NCBI GenBank assembly: GCA_963796325.1 | Contig: CAWCLF010000001.1 | Span: 2,108,001 to 2,172,000 of the forward strand | Source of the DNA: CAVYGN01 sp963796325 | GTDB lineage: Bacteria > Spirochaetota > Brevinematia > Brevinematales > JAOACQ01 | DNA length: 64,000 nucleotides | Direction: 5' to 3' | In this document: positions 32,998-42,943 of the stretch, one piece after another | Layout of the letters: every line of letters begins with the position of its first letter | Numbering within the stretch: the first letter of the stretch is position 1 | The notes under the pieces: generated by a model | The model's input: only the letters and a program-made list of their open reading frames with translations | Database searches by the model: none | What the model was told of the DNA's origin: nothing | Translations under genes and position numbers: made by a program

Positions 32998-35067
32998 ATG
33001 CCTGACAGTCTATTATTGGAAATCGGCGTGGAGGAAATCCCCCACGAAATCATCACTGACACATTACAGCAGTTAAAAGAAAAGGCGATATCGGCATTTG
33101 AAAGGGCCGGCATTGAGAACAGCGGAATAAATGTCTACGGGACTCCAAGGCGGCTGGCTTTAATTCTGACAGGAGTTCTGCCCGGTACAAAAGAGAAATC
33201 AGTAGAAAAAAAGGGGCCTCCCGTGAAAGCCTCCTTCGATAATGATGGAAAACCGACAAAAGCCCTTCTGGGTTTTCTCGAATCAAACAAAGCGGGGATC
33301 GAAGATATCGTAAAGAAAGAAATCTCCGGATCGCTCTACACTTTCCTGACAAGGAAGGAGGGAGGACTTAAAACGGCATCGATTCTTCCCGCCGTTTTGA
33401 AGGACATTATCCTTTCGCTTTCCTTTCCCAAAGCGATGAAATGGGGTTCCTGCGACACCCGTTTTGTAAGGCCTATCCGCTGGATAACGGCCCTGTACGG
33501 TAAAAAGATCGTTCCTTTTTCACTGGACGGCATCGAATCGAAAGGATCGACATTCGGACACAGGCTCTTGTCCGACGGTAAAAGCTTCGCCGTTGAAAAA
33601 CCTGAAGATTACACGAGCGCTCTGCGTGACAGGTTCGTTATCGCCGACCCGGATGAAAGAAGATCAATAATAAAAGGACTGGTCGACAATACCGCTAAAG
33701 GATTCGGAGCGAATCCCGTTTTAAGCGAGGGGCTCCTGGATACCCTTGTTCAACTCACTGAATATCCTCTTATTGCGGCAGGTACGTTCGGTGAGGAATT
33801 CCTCAAACTGCCCAAAGAAGTGCTCGTGTCGGAAATGATCGACCACCAGAAATACATCCCCCTTGAAAACAGGGAAGGCGACCTTATCGCAAAATTTCTC
33901 ATTATTACAAATACCAGGCCGAACGATATCATCGTAAATGGTAATGAAAGAGTCATAAGAGCCCGTTTTTCCGACGGAAAATTTTTCTTTGACGAGGACA
34001 GACGCATCAGTCTTGAAGATTATGTACCGAAACTCGCAAACGTCTTATTTGCAAAAGGGCTTGGGACCCTCGCCGATAAAACCGGAAGACTGCAGGAGAT
34101 CACGACGCTCATTGCCGGAATGACGGGCTATTCGGATCATATTAAGAATGCGCTGAGGACCGCACTTCTATGCAAGGCCGATCTTGTTACCAATATGGTA
34201 TATGAATTTCCGGAACTGCAGGGTATAATCGGTTATTATTACGCTCTTAATTCGATGGAAAATATTGATACTGCAATATCAGTCAGGGAGCATTACCAGC
34301 CGAGGTACAGCGGAGACATGCTTCCCTCTCTTCCGGAAGGGATCCTCGTTTCGCTGGCTGACCGTTTCGATAATCTGTTCGCAATGTATTCAAAGGGCAA
34401 TTTCGTAAGCGGTTCTAAAGATCCGTTCGGCCTCCGCCGCCAGACACTCGGCATCATCCGCATATTGATCGATAAAAAAATATTCCTCGACATCGGCGTT
34501 TTATCGGCAAAGCTATCCCCGCTTTACAAAGGGTTCCTTTCTATAACCGGAGAAGAATTCGAATCCAAAATTCTGGGTTTCCTCACCAGCCGTATTAAAA
34601 CAGTTCTCAAGGAATACGGTTTTTCCTACGACGAGATAGAGGCCGGAATCAGCGGCGATGTTGCAGATATCTACGATTCTTATCTGAGGCTCGAGGCTAT
34701 CCATAATGCAAGAAAATCTGATAATTTCATCAACCTCGCCGTCGCTTTTAAAAGAGTAAAGAATATCATAAAAGGACAGAAAGCGGGCGCGCTTAAAAAA
34801 GGACTTTTACAGGATGAATCTGAAAAAGGACTCCATTCAATGCTGGAGGACTCGAGCGGCGTATTCCTCGATTCGTTAAATAAGAGGGATTATACCGGAT
34901 GTATATCGATTCTGACAGCTTTCAGGCCTTCAGTAGATAAGTTTTTCGACGATGTTCTCGTTATGGACAGTAATCAGGATCTCAGGAAAAACAGGATTGC
35001 GCTTCTCTCCCTTGTCGACGGACTGTTTATGAAGATAATAGATTTCGAAAAAATAATCGTGGAATAG
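32998..35067 (+). CDS. glyS: Glycyl-tRNA synthetase beta subunit
   Basis: 689 residues from ATG at 32998 (MPDSLLLEIGVEEIPHEI); the frame extends upstream to 32812 but that stretch passes through the repeat element and does not look like GlyS. Beta subunit of the alpha2beta2 enzyme. Landmarks: YGTPRRLAL, AMKWGSCDTRFVRPIRWI, GHRLLSDGK, LVTNMVYEFPELQGI. No glyQ is in the window. First gene of a plus-strand unit with plsY and gatA. Confidence 0.95.
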   Translation: MPDSLLLEIGVEEIPHEIITDTLQQLKEKAISAFERAGIENSGINVYGTPRRLALILTGVLPGTKEKSVEKKGPPVKASFDNDGKPTKALLGFLESNKAGIEDIVKKEISGSLYTFLTRKEGGLKTASILPAVLKDIILSLSFPKAMKWGSCDTRFVRPIRWITALYGKKIVPFSLDGIESKGSTFGHRLLSDGKSFAVEKPEDYTSALRDRFVIADPDERRSIIKGLVDNTAKGFGANPVLSEGLLDTLVQLTEYPLIAAGTFGEEFLKLPKEVLVSEMIDHQKYIPLENREGDLIAKFLIITNTRPNDIIVNGNERVIRARFSDGKFFFDEDRRISLEDYVPKLANVLFAKGLGTLADKTGRLQEITTLIAGMTGYSDHIKNALRTALLCKADLVTNMVYEFPELQGIIGYYYALNSMENIDTAISVREHYQPRYSGDMLPSLPEGILVSLADRFDNLFAMYSKGNFVSGSKDPFGLRRQTLGIIRILIDKKIFLDIGVLSAKLSPLYKGFLSITGEEFESKILGFLTSRIKTVLKEYGFSYDEIEAGISGDVADIYDSYLRLEAIHNARKSDNFINLAVAFKRVKNIIKGQKAGALKKGLLQDESEKGLHSMLEDSSGVFLDSLNKRDYTGCISILTAFRPSVDKFFDDVLVMDSNQDLRKNRIALLSLVDGLFMKIIDFEKIIVE

Positions 35068-35076
35068 GACTAGTTT

Positions 35077-35757
35077 ATGAATATATTAATTCTTATTGCC
35101 TTCCTCCTTCTTTCGTATCTTTTGGGATCGATCCCTTTCGGCCTTGTTTATTCGCTTGCCAGGGGGGTGGACATCCGCAAGGTCGGATCTAAAAATATCG
35201 GGGCGACCAACGTCAGCAGGGAATTCGGTTTTATTTCCGGATTCCTTCCTGTTTTTATCCTTGACCTCCTGAAGGGAGCCGTCCCGGTATACCTGGCCGG
35301 CATCCTTTTCAATAATTATCCTGTCGGGCGGGATGCCGCAATGGTGCTTGCAGGCGCTATGACCATTATAGGCCATATCTTCCCCGTATACCTGGGATTC
35401 AGGGGAGGAAAGGGTGTGGCAACCGCGCTGGGCGTTTTCCTCCCGATCGTACCTGTTGAAGCGATGATCTGCCTTGGCGTTTTCATGGTCACGCTTACGA
35501 CTTTCAGGATCGTTACGATTGCGGGAATGCCTGAATCTCTGAAAAAGAATATTAATACGATCAAGCTTATATTTATGGACCTGCGTAAAGGGGTCGGACT
35601 GTCGTCAAGCGCGGCAGCCTTCTTCTTTCCGATCTCGGTCGCGCTGGTCGATTTCAACAGGACTCTTATTTTTGTCATATCTATAGCGGTCGCCGTCCTG
35701 GTTATTTTCCAGCACCGATCAAATCTTGCAGGTTACCTTAAAGGAGGCCGGCAATGA
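35077..35757 (+). CDS. plsY: Glycerol-3-phosphate acyltransferase PlsY
   Basis: 226-residue multi-pass membrane enzyme that acylates G3P from acyl phosphate, the first phospholipid step. Conserved loops: LGSIPFGLVYSL, RKVGSKNIGATNVSRE, GHIFPVYLGFRGGKGVATALG. The region between about residues 150 and 185 has an inserted charged loop (SLKKNINTIKLIFMDLRKG) compared with typical PlsY. Stop overlaps gatA start by 4 nt. Confidence 0.9.
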   Translation: MNILILIAFLLLSYLLGSIPFGLVYSLARGVDIRKVGSKNIGATNVSREFGFISGFLPVFILDLLKGAVPVYLAGILFNNYPVGRDAAMVLAGAMTIIGHIFPVYLGFRGGKGVATALGVFLPIVPVEAMICLGVFMVTLTTFRIVTIAGMPESLKKNINTIKLIFMDLRKGVGLSSSAAAFFFPISVALVDFNRTLIFVISIAVAVLVIFQHRSNLAGYLKGGRQ

Positions 35758-37211
35758 ATAATTCGGAAATCACCTCTCTTACTATAAAGCAATTGTCGGA
35801 AGCCCTTAAGAATAAAAAACTTTCCTCGGTGGAAATAACAAAAGAATATCTGAAATCCATTGATGATGATTCCCGCCTTGAGAAACCTGTAAACGCATAT
35901 ATAAACGTTTTCAGGGATTTTGCGCTTTCAATGGCGCAAAAAGCCGACCGCAGGATTGCCGAAGGGTCTTTCACTCCGCTTACAGGGATCCCTATCGGCA
36001 TAAAGGATAATATGAACATAAAAGATTTTCCGACAACCTGCGCATCCGCTATACTGAGAAATTATACTGCAACTTATAACGCAGCGGTCGTCGAAAGCCT
36101 CATTTTCGAAAATGGAATGGTGCCCCTTGGGAAAACGAATATGGATGAATTCGCAATGGGTTCATCCACCGAAACATCATCCTTCGGGATAACCCGCAAT
36201 CCATACGACAGGGACATGATCCCCGGAGGATCGTCCGGGGGTTCGGCAGCCGCCGTAGCCGGAGGGCTTGCTCCGGCTGCGCTGGGAAGCGATACCGGGG
36301 GGTCTATCCGCCAGCCCGCTTCCCTATGCGGAGTCGTAGGTCTCAAACCTACTTACGGACTCGTGTCCCGTTACGGCCTGGTCGCTTTCGCATCAAGCCT
36401 TGACCAGATAGGGCCTATTACCAGGACTGTCGAAGACGCTGCAATGCTCCTGGGCTCCATGGCCTTTCATGATAAAAGGGATTCTACAAGCCTCGATATC
36501 GTAAAGCGTCCCTACAGCCCAAGGGCTGACGTCAGGGGCTTGAAAATAGGTATGCCGAAGGAATATTATATCGAAGGCCTGGACGGGGAAGTTGAAGAAG
36601 CGGTCCGTAAAACGGCATCGGAACTGGAAAAGGCGGGCGCTGAAATTATCGATATAAGTCTGCCTAATACCGAATATGCCGTCCCTGCATACTATATTGT
36701 CGCTACGGCGGAAGCAAGCTCCAACCTCGAACGCTACGACGGGATAAAATACGGTTTACGGGCGGAAGCCGGAAGCCTTTCCGAACTTTACGGGAAAACC
36801 CGCAGCATGGGGTTCGGAAGCGAAGTAAAAAGAAGGATTATGCTCGGCACTTATGTCCTTTCGAAAGGTTATTACGACGCTTATTATCTGAAAGCGCTCA
36901 AGGTCCGCTCTCTCATCAGGAACGATTTCGAAAAGGCCTTCGACACTGTCGATTATATTATCGGGCCGACATCTCCAACTCCCGCGTTCAGGATCGGTGA
37001 AAAAATAAACGACCCTATAGCAATGTATCTCTCTGATATATATACCATATCCCTCAACCTTGCAGGACTTCCGGGAATATCGGTGCCTGCCGGATTTACA
37101 AAAAAAGGCCTGCCGGTCGGAGTGCAGGTGACGGGAAAGCTTCTCGATGAAGAGGGTATTTTTAACGTTGCAATGGAAATTGAAAGATCCGCCGGTTTAC
37201 GGCAGGCTTAA
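35754..37211 (+). CDS. gatA: Glu-tRNA(Gln) amidotransferase subunit A
   Basis: 485 residues. Amidase subunit that releases ammonia for transamidation of misacylated tRNA. The Ser-cisSer-Lys triad is visible: Lys84 (IGIKDN), the cis-Ser in GGSSGG (about 160) and Ser184 (DTGGSIRQPAS). SD aaaggagg precedes the ATG. gatB and gatC are not here. Ends 5 nt before the following membrane-protein gene, so the polysaccharide genes may share its transcript. Confidence 0.96.
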   Translation: MNNSEITSLTIKQLSEALKNKKLSSVEITKEYLKSIDDDSRLEKPVNAYINVFRDFALSMAQKADRRIAEGSFTPLTGIPIGIKDNMNIKDFPTTCASAILRNYTATYNAAVVESLIFENGMVPLGKTNMDEFAMGSSTETSSFGITRNPYDRDMIPGGSSGGSAAAVAGGLAPAALGSDTGGSIRQPASLCGVVGLKPTYGLVSRYGLVAFASSLDQIGPITRTVEDAAMLLGSMAFHDKRDSTSLDIVKRPYSPRADVRGLKIGMPKEYYIEGLDGEVEEAVRKTASELEKAGAEIIDISLPNTEYAVPAYYIVATAEASSNLERYDGIKYGLRAEAGSLSELYGKTRSMGFGSEVKRRIMLGTYVLSKGYYDAYYLKALKVRSLIRNDFEKAFDTVDYIIGPTSPTPAFRIGEKINDPIAMYLSDIYTISLNLAGLPGISVPAGFTKKGLPVGVQVTGKLLDEEGIFNVAMEIERSAGLRQA

Positions 37212-37216
37212 ATTGT

Positions 37217-38554
37217 ATGTTATTAAAAGGAATAAGGTTCAACCGTAAAATCCTGTTCCTGTCCCTGATGCTGGCCCCTGTCGCTGTTTTTTTTATAAAT
37301 CTTGCGGTATTTTCGGTCAATATACCTTATAACGACGACTATGACACTGTTTACGGCTTCATGTTCAAATATCTTGATGCTAAAACCTGGCTTGACCGAT
37401 TCAATCTCTTAACAGGATTCTGGAACGACCACCGCGAAACTTTCAATAAGCTTATAACCCTTCTTCAGTACTCCATATTCGGCCGGATCGACGTCCGCCT
37501 GATGCAGTTTATCGGTAATTCAGGTCTAATAATCATCGCAGCGTCACTTTACCGCATGTTCAGCCCGAAAACCGACAAAATCATGTTATTTGTACCGGCG
37601 GTATTCCTCTTCTTCCAGACAGGCTACTCCGAGAACAGTTTTTTCGGGATGGCGAGCCTGACAAATTTTTACGTAATGGCCTTCGGTTACCTGTCTATCC
37701 TTCTTTTAAATGAGAAATATTCTTCATGGGGCTGGATCGTTCCTGCATTCTTCCTGTCATGTGCGGCATATTTCACCCAGGCTAACGGAATCTTATTCCT
37801 GGGCACAGGGCTTTTTCTTCTTTTGTTCAGGAAAGAATGGAAAAAATCGGTATTATGGATCGCCCTTTCCATCCCTGTTATTATTTTCTACCGGTGTTAC
37901 TCTGGAAATTTCGCAGCCTGGGATTTCGGAAAACTTGCCGGGACCGGCCCTTCCGGATTCAATTTATTGTATTTCTTTTATTTCATCGGGAACTGCTTCG
38001 GAGCAAGCTCTGCGGGTTACCTTTCCGCAAACGGAGGAAATCTTGTTCAATCATTGAGCCGGATAATTCCCCTGATTGCCGGTATAGCTGTAACCGCCTA
38101 CTTTATTTTCATTACAGCCGTAAGGTATTACCGGAAAAATCCTGCGCTGTATGCCGTTTTTCTCTTCCTGATGCTTTCCGCACTGGGAGCCGCGGCTGTC
38201 AGGGGAACGGACCTGGGAATGTCCCAGGCCATTACATCACGATACAGGGTCGTTTCGGTTCAGTTTATAATGCTGATCTATCTCACGTTATCCGAACTGC
38301 CGGAAATCACCGCCCGCGTCCGCTGGTTTTTCCCGGCCTGCCTGGCCCTGTCGATAATCTTCTGCGGCCTTGTATATTATCTTAAATTCGAACCGGTACG
38401 CAGGCATCGCAGCGACCTCGAGTTAAGCCTCCGCAACTGGGAGGCAAGCGGCAGGGGCCTTTATCCCCTTGCCTATCAATGGAACGATTCGGCGGACAGG
38501 GTGCTTGCCGGGGCCGTAAAACGGGGCCTTTACCGCATCCCGCGGGAGTTTTGA
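37217..38554 (+). CDS. Multi-pass membrane protein, GT-C-glycosyltransferase-like
   Basis: 445 residues with about ten transmembrane helices. The first periplasmic loop contains an acidic motif (IPYNDDYDTVY), as in GT-C glycosyltransferases that use lipid-linked sugars, and the C-terminus is a soluble tail rich in Arg/Asp. I do not recognise a specific family. Ends at the ATG of the next gene (TGATG). Possibly transfers a sugar to a surface glycan. Confidence 0.6.
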   Translation: MLLKGIRFNRKILFLSLMLAPVAVFFINLAVFSVNIPYNDDYDTVYGFMFKYLDAKTWLDRFNLLTGFWNDHRETFNKLITLLQYSIFGRIDVRLMQFIGNSGLIIIAASLYRMFSPKTDKIMLFVPAVFLFFQTGYSENSFFGMASLTNFYVMAFGYLSILLLNEKYSSWGWIVPAFFLSCAAYFTQANGILFLGTGLFLLLFRKEWKKSVLWIALSIPVIIFYRCYSGNFAAWDFGKLAGTGPSGFNLLYFFYFIGNCFGASSAGYLSANGGNLVQSLSRIIPLIAGIAVTAYFIFITAVRYYRKNPALYAVFLFLMLSALGAAAVRGTDLGMSQAITSRYRVVSVQFIMLIYLTLSELPEITARVRWFFPACLALSIIFCGLVYYLKFEPVRRHRSDLELSLRNWEASGRGLYPLAYQWNDSADRVLAGAVKRGLYRIPREF

Positions 38555-40350
38555 TGCTGGCGGCATTATTGCTGTGGATAATAATCGTGTTAATTTCGTT
38601 TATCCTGGGCCTGTTTACCGTCCGTATTTTCGGAATTATTTTCAGGCTCCCTGAAAATACAGTTCTGCCTTTCCCTGTTACCGTCATCGCGGGTCTTGCC
38701 TTCATGACAACCGTTTCCTCATACTTCACCATGATCACAAAAATCGGCCTTTACGCCGATCTCTTCTTCCTTGCTTCAGGCGTCATTTATTTTATAACAG
38801 ATAGAAAATATATCTGGAGCGTGATCGCAGGGCTGAGGGAAGAATTAAAGCAAACCGGCATATGGACTGCCGTAGTTTTCGCCGTTACTCTTGTCATCAT
38901 CCTCATAGAAACATCCCTTTATTACCCGAAAAATTTCGATACCGCCCTGTATCATGCCCAGGCGATCCGATGGATCGAAACATATCCCGTCATACCCGGA
39001 TTGGGAAATCTTCATAAGCGCTTCGCCTATAACAGCAGCTGGTTTGTCACAAACGCCGTTTTCAGCTTCTCCTACCTGAAACTGCAGTCCTTTCATGTAC
39101 TGAACGGTTTTATCCTGTTCCTGGGTTCCCTTTACTTTTTTTCTCTTATCGGGAGAATTTTCAATGGGGAAAAGAGGGCGGTTAATTTAATGGCCCTCTC
39201 CATCCTTCCGGTAATTCTGTATTTATCGGTCAATTTCTCGTCGTCTCCCGGCACAGATATACCCGCAGCGGTTATTATATATACCATGTTCCTCTACATG
39301 ACGGATCTATTGGGCGCCCGGAAAGGGATCAAAGCCGGAATATCGATCGAGTTCATATTGATATTTTTCATATCGTTCTTCCTTGTAACAATAAAACTAT
39401 CCGCGCTCCCGATCCTTATACTTTCATTATATATTATCGCCGCTGCAGTTTATAAAAGGGATGTAAGGAGCTTCTTATTATTGGCCGGATTATCTTTTTT
39501 TACATTGCTCCCCTGGCTTATCAGGAACGTAATTATCTCGGGATACCTGGTATACCCGTTCAGCGCACTGGATATTTTCCATGTCGACTGGAAGATCCCT
39601 CCGGGCATTCTATCGGGAGATATCCAGGGTATAAGGGAATGGTCTTTTCCTGTCGGAGACCGGAGTCTCTTGACTTATATTCCCGAATGGCTGAAATTCA
39701 TTAATCTCCAGTATAAGACAGTCATTTTTCCTTTACTGGCTTTATTCCTTTGCAGTCTTGTTTATTACATTTATTATTTAATGTCTCATTTTAAAGAGAT
39801 CGGGAAAATCTGGAAAAGGGTTAAACCCTATCTTGTTATTTATATTACAGGATATTCAGGCCTTGTTTTCCTTTTTGTTACCGCACCGGATGTCCGATAC
39901 GGTTCCGCTTTTTTTGTAATGTTTTTCCTGATTCATATCATTCCGGCATTAATGATCCTTCTCTCAAAATTAAACTCCGGAACTTTTTCCGTGATAATAA
40001 AAATTACACTTTCAGGATTTGCAGTTTCCCTTATCTTTTTTGAATCGCTGCTTTTCCATCGGTATTTTAATCTGCCTGCGGATACGGAGTATGAAAAGGA
40101 TAATATAAAAAATATCCCGGCGAGATTTTTAATTCCAGCAGGGTATTCCCGCGACGATTCCGGATACAGGACATATATACTCAGTAACGGAAACTACAGC
40201 CTGACCCTTTATTTAAACAGGACAGAGGCTAAATGCTGGTATGAGCCGTTTCCCTGCATTACGTCGCATGAATTCGTACTTATTAAAGGAATTGAATTGA
40301 GGGGCGATTCCATACTGAAGGGCTTCATGATAGCCCGGGAGGAGCGTTAA
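38554..40350 (+). CDS. LIC_10190-like membrane protein, copy 1
   Basis: 598 residues from ATG at 38554 (MLAALLLWIIIV); a longer frame overlaps the previous gene and is unlikely. Twelve or so membrane helices. The diagnostic segment is LYYPKNFDTALYHAQAIRW, followed by ETYPVIPGLGNLHKRFAYNSS, present also in the next gene, making these tandem paralogues. From memory this pattern matches the LIC_10190 membrane-protein family of Leptospira. Probably a GT-C-type transferase; function unproven. Confidence 0.65.
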   Translation: MLAALLLWIIIVLISFILGLFTVRIFGIIFRLPENTVLPFPVTVIAGLAFMTTVSSYFTMITKIGLYADLFFLASGVIYFITDRKYIWSVIAGLREELKQTGIWTAVVFAVTLVIILIETSLYYPKNFDTALYHAQAIRWIETYPVIPGLGNLHKRFAYNSSWFVTNAVFSFSYLKLQSFHVLNGFILFLGSLYFFSLIGRIFNGEKRAVNLMALSILPVILYLSVNFSSSPGTDIPAAVIIYTMFLYMTDLLGARKGIKAGISIEFILIFFISFFLVTIKLSALPILILSLYIIAAAVYKRDVRSFLLLAGLSFFTLLPWLIRNVIISGYLVYPFSALDIFHVDWKIPPGILSGDIQGIREWSFPVGDRSLLTYIPEWLKFINLQYKTVIFPLLALFLCSLVYYIYYLMSHFKEIGKIWKRVKPYLVIYITGYSGLVFLFVTAPDVRYGSAFFVMFFLIHIIPALMILLSKLNSGTFSVIIKITLSGFAVSLIFFESLLFHRYFNLPADTEYEKDNIKNIPARFLIPAGYSRDDSGYRTYILSNGNYSLTLYLNRTEAKCWYEPFPCITSHEFVLIKGIELRGDSILKGFMIAREER

Positions 40351-42078
40351 ATGCTGCTTACAGCGGTACTATGGCTGTATCAGTTCATAATATTTGTACT
40401 TGCAGGATTTATGGTTATGAGGCTCTTCATGCCGGGTGATAAAAACAATAACTGCGATACAATAATGGCTTCATTCATGGGAATAGCGGTTATCGGTACG
40501 ATCTGTGCATGGTCGTCGCTCTTTATCAGGACCGGACTTGAGGTTAATATAGCCGTATGGCTCGTCCTGGCGGCCTATGCCGTCATAGACAGGGCTTTCA
40601 TTGCAGTAGCCTTTAAAAGAGCCCTGGCGGGGATCGGATCCTTAAATTTTACAGTAATAGCATCCTTTTCAGTTCTTTTTATTATTATTCTCGCCGAAAC
40701 CTCCCTGTTTCTTCCGAAGAATTACGACACCGCCCTGTACCATGCCCAGGCTATCCGCTGGTCCGAAACATTTCCAGCCGTTCCGGGCCTCGGCAATCTC
40801 CATGAGCGCTTCGCTTATAACAGCAGCTGGCTGCCTTTAACCGCTTTTTTCAGTTTCTCCTGGATAGACGGGTTTTCTTGTCACAATCTCAACGGCTTCA
40901 TCCTCATGCTTATTACTGCTTATTTTATCCGCGGTGCGGGCAGGAATAAACCCGGCCCCTCGCCTGTGCTTAAACTGGCGCTTCTCCCTTTTGCCCTGGC
41001 TCTTTACCTCAATTTTTCATCATCGCCGGGGACCGACTCTCCGGCCGCATTACTGGTATGGATCATAGCTGTTCTTTTCCTCGAATACTCGGAGAACCCC
41101 GGTGATTTTCTTCCGTTCATAATTATCGTACTTTCATCCTATGCCGTTACGGTCAAGCTGGCGGCGGCGCCTGTAATGGCAATTCCCCTTTGCCTTTTCA
41201 TAATTATTATTTTGAAAAAAGACCGCAAAGATGTCCTGGCATACCTCGCCGCAATTGTGTTCATTATTGCGCCATGGATTATACGGAATTACATTATTTC
41301 AGGCTATCTCATTTACCCCGTTTTGCTGACCGGGTTCGTTCCTTCCGGCTGGAAAATGCCTGTTTATATCGTGAATGCAGATATTAACGGCATTAAGACC
41401 TGGTCGTTTGCAATGCCTCCGGGAATGCAGCCGGCCGCATATCTTTACAAATGGCTGGCCGGACTTAAAACAGAATACAAGGCGCTGCTTTATCCGGCGG
41501 CCCTTTTATCGTTAGCATCTATAATCCATTATATTTTTTATATTTTCAGGACCCGCGCCGTCATTAAAATAATCATTGTTAAATTCCGGGCGCTTTTCCC
41601 CATATTTTTAACCGCCGTCCTCGGCATCGTTTTCCTGTTTTTGAGCGCTCCCGATTTCAGATACGGAGCGGCATTTTTCCTTCTCCTGCCGTTATGTACA
41701 GCGGTCCCTTCCGCCGGCAAAATTCTTTCAAAACACAGGGCTGCGATATCAACTATTTATCTCCTGAGCCTCGCGGTCCTGACCGCATCTTTCGATATTT
41801 ACCTGTTCCACAGGTATTTTTTCGAGGCTAAGGTCACACCTATGTTCGAAGATGAAAAACCTTCCGTAATAGCGGACCGGCTCCTTTTACCCTCCCCTTA
41901 TTACGATAATTCCGGTGAAACATATCCGGTAAGCCTGGGCAGCGGGGTCCGGATTTACCTTACAAGCAGAAAGGACCGCTGCTGGTATGCCCGGTTCCCC
42001 TGCGTTCCTTTTTACCGCAGGGGTCTTGCGCTCCGAGGTACCGGACTTAACATGGGCTTCATGATCACTAACAACTGA
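40351..42078 (+). CDS. LIC_10190-like membrane protein, copy 2
   Basis: 575 residues. Directly abuts the previous stop codon. Shares LPKNYDTALYHAQAIRWSET, VPGLGNLHERFAYNSSW, LNFSSSPGTDSPAALLVW and a C-terminal CWYARFPC with copy 1 (CWYEPFPC). It is the downstream member of the tandem pair and the last gene before the rfbF promoter. Confidence 0.65.
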   Translation: MLLTAVLWLYQFIIFVLAGFMVMRLFMPGDKNNNCDTIMASFMGIAVIGTICAWSSLFIRTGLEVNIAVWLVLAAYAVIDRAFIAVAFKRALAGIGSLNFTVIASFSVLFIIILAETSLFLPKNYDTALYHAQAIRWSETFPAVPGLGNLHERFAYNSSWLPLTAFFSFSWIDGFSCHNLNGFILMLITAYFIRGAGRNKPGPSPVLKLALLPFALALYLNFSSSPGTDSPAALLVWIIAVLFLEYSENPGDFLPFIIIVLSSYAVTVKLAAAPVMAIPLCLFIIIILKKDRKDVLAYLAAIVFIIAPWIIRNYIISGYLIYPVLLTGFVPSGWKMPVYIVNADINGIKTWSFAMPPGMQPAAYLYKWLAGLKTEYKALLYPAALLSLASIIHYIFYIFRTRAVIKIIIVKFRALFPIFLTAVLGIVFLFLSAPDFRYGAAFFLLLPLCTAVPSAGKILSKHRAAISTIYLLSLAVLTASFDIYLFHRYFFEAKVTPMFEDEKPSVIADRLLLPSPYYDNSGETYPVSLGSGVRIYLTSRKDRCWYARFPCVPFYRRGLALRGTGLNMGFMITNN

Positions 42079-42099
42079 TGGTTCTGACTGTTTATGTCC

Positions 42100-42128
42100 T
42101 TGACTTGTAAGGGCAATTGGCATATAAT
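42100..42128 (+). promoter_or_regulatory. Near-consensus sigma70 promoter for rfbF
   Basis: TTGACT (42100-42105, 5 of 6), exactly 17 bp, TATAAT (42123-42128). It lies between the LIC_10190-like copy 2 and rfbF, giving the CDP-sugar genes their own start. Confidence 0.75.
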
Positions 42129-42166
42129 TATGGACATTTCCCGTCTGCGGAATACAGGTGATTTGT

Positions 42167-42943
42167 GTGAAAGTAGTAATACTTGCAGGAGGCCTCGGGA
42201 CAAGGCTTTCCGAAGAGACGGATCTCCGGCCGAAGCCTATGGTGGAAATAGGCGGTCAGCCTGTCCTCTGGCACATATTAAAAATATATTCGCATTTCGG
42301 TTTCAACGATTTTATCATCTGCCTGGGCTACAAGGGATACCTTATCAAGGAATATTTCGCCAATTATTACCTGCATATGTCCGATGTCAGTTTCGATATG
42401 AAAGAAAACAGTATGGAGATCCACAAAACCAAGGCCGAACCATGGCGCATAACGCTCATCGATACAGGCCTTAATACCATGACAGGCGGAAGGATCAAAA
42501 GAATCCGGAAATATGTCGGAAACGAGACATTCATGATGACATACGGTGACGGTGTCGCCGGCATAGACATCCCCGAACTTCTCAAATTCCATAAAAGCCA
42601 TGGAAAATACGTTACCATTACTACCGTTCAGCCATCCGGGCGCTTCGGCGCATTGAACCTCGATTCCGGGAACCGTGTGCTGTCCTTCGAGGAAAAACCG
42701 GAGGGGGATGGGGCCTGGATCAACGGCGGATTTTTTGTCCTTGAACCCGCTGTTTTCGACTATATAGAGGGGGATGCCATTACATGGGAACGGGAGCCGT
42801 TAGAAAAACTTGCCGGTGAAAATCAGCTTATGGCATACAAACACCGCGGTTTCTGGAAGCCCATGGATACTCTGCGGGACAAGATCGATCTGGAAAAGGA
42901 CTGGAATTCCGGGAACCCCGGCTGGAAGGTCTGGAATGACTGA
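42167..42943 (+). CDS. rfbF: Glucose-1-phosphate cytidylyltransferase
   Basis: 258 residues from GTG at 42167 (VKVVILAGGLGTRL), which fits the family; GTG at 42158 would add three residues. Makes CDP-glucose from CTP and Glc-1-P. GGLGTRLSEET, RPKPMVEIGG, FMMTYGDGVAG and INGGFFVLEP are diagnostic of RfbF. First enzyme of CDP-3,6-dideoxyhexose synthesis. Overlaps rfbG by 8 nt. Confidence 0.95.
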   Translation: MKVVILAGGLGTRLSEETDLRPKPMVEIGGQPVLWHILKIYSHFGFNDFIICLGYKGYLIKEYFANYYLHMSDVSFDMKENSMEIHKTKAEPWRITLIDTGLNTMTGGRIKRIRKYVGNETFMMTYGDGVAGIDIPELLKFHKSHGKYVTITTVQPSGRFGALNLDSGNRVLSFEEKPEGDGAWINGGFFVLEPAVFDYIEGDAITWEREPLEKLAGENQLMAYKHRGFWKPMDTLRDKIDLEKDWNSGNPGWKVWND

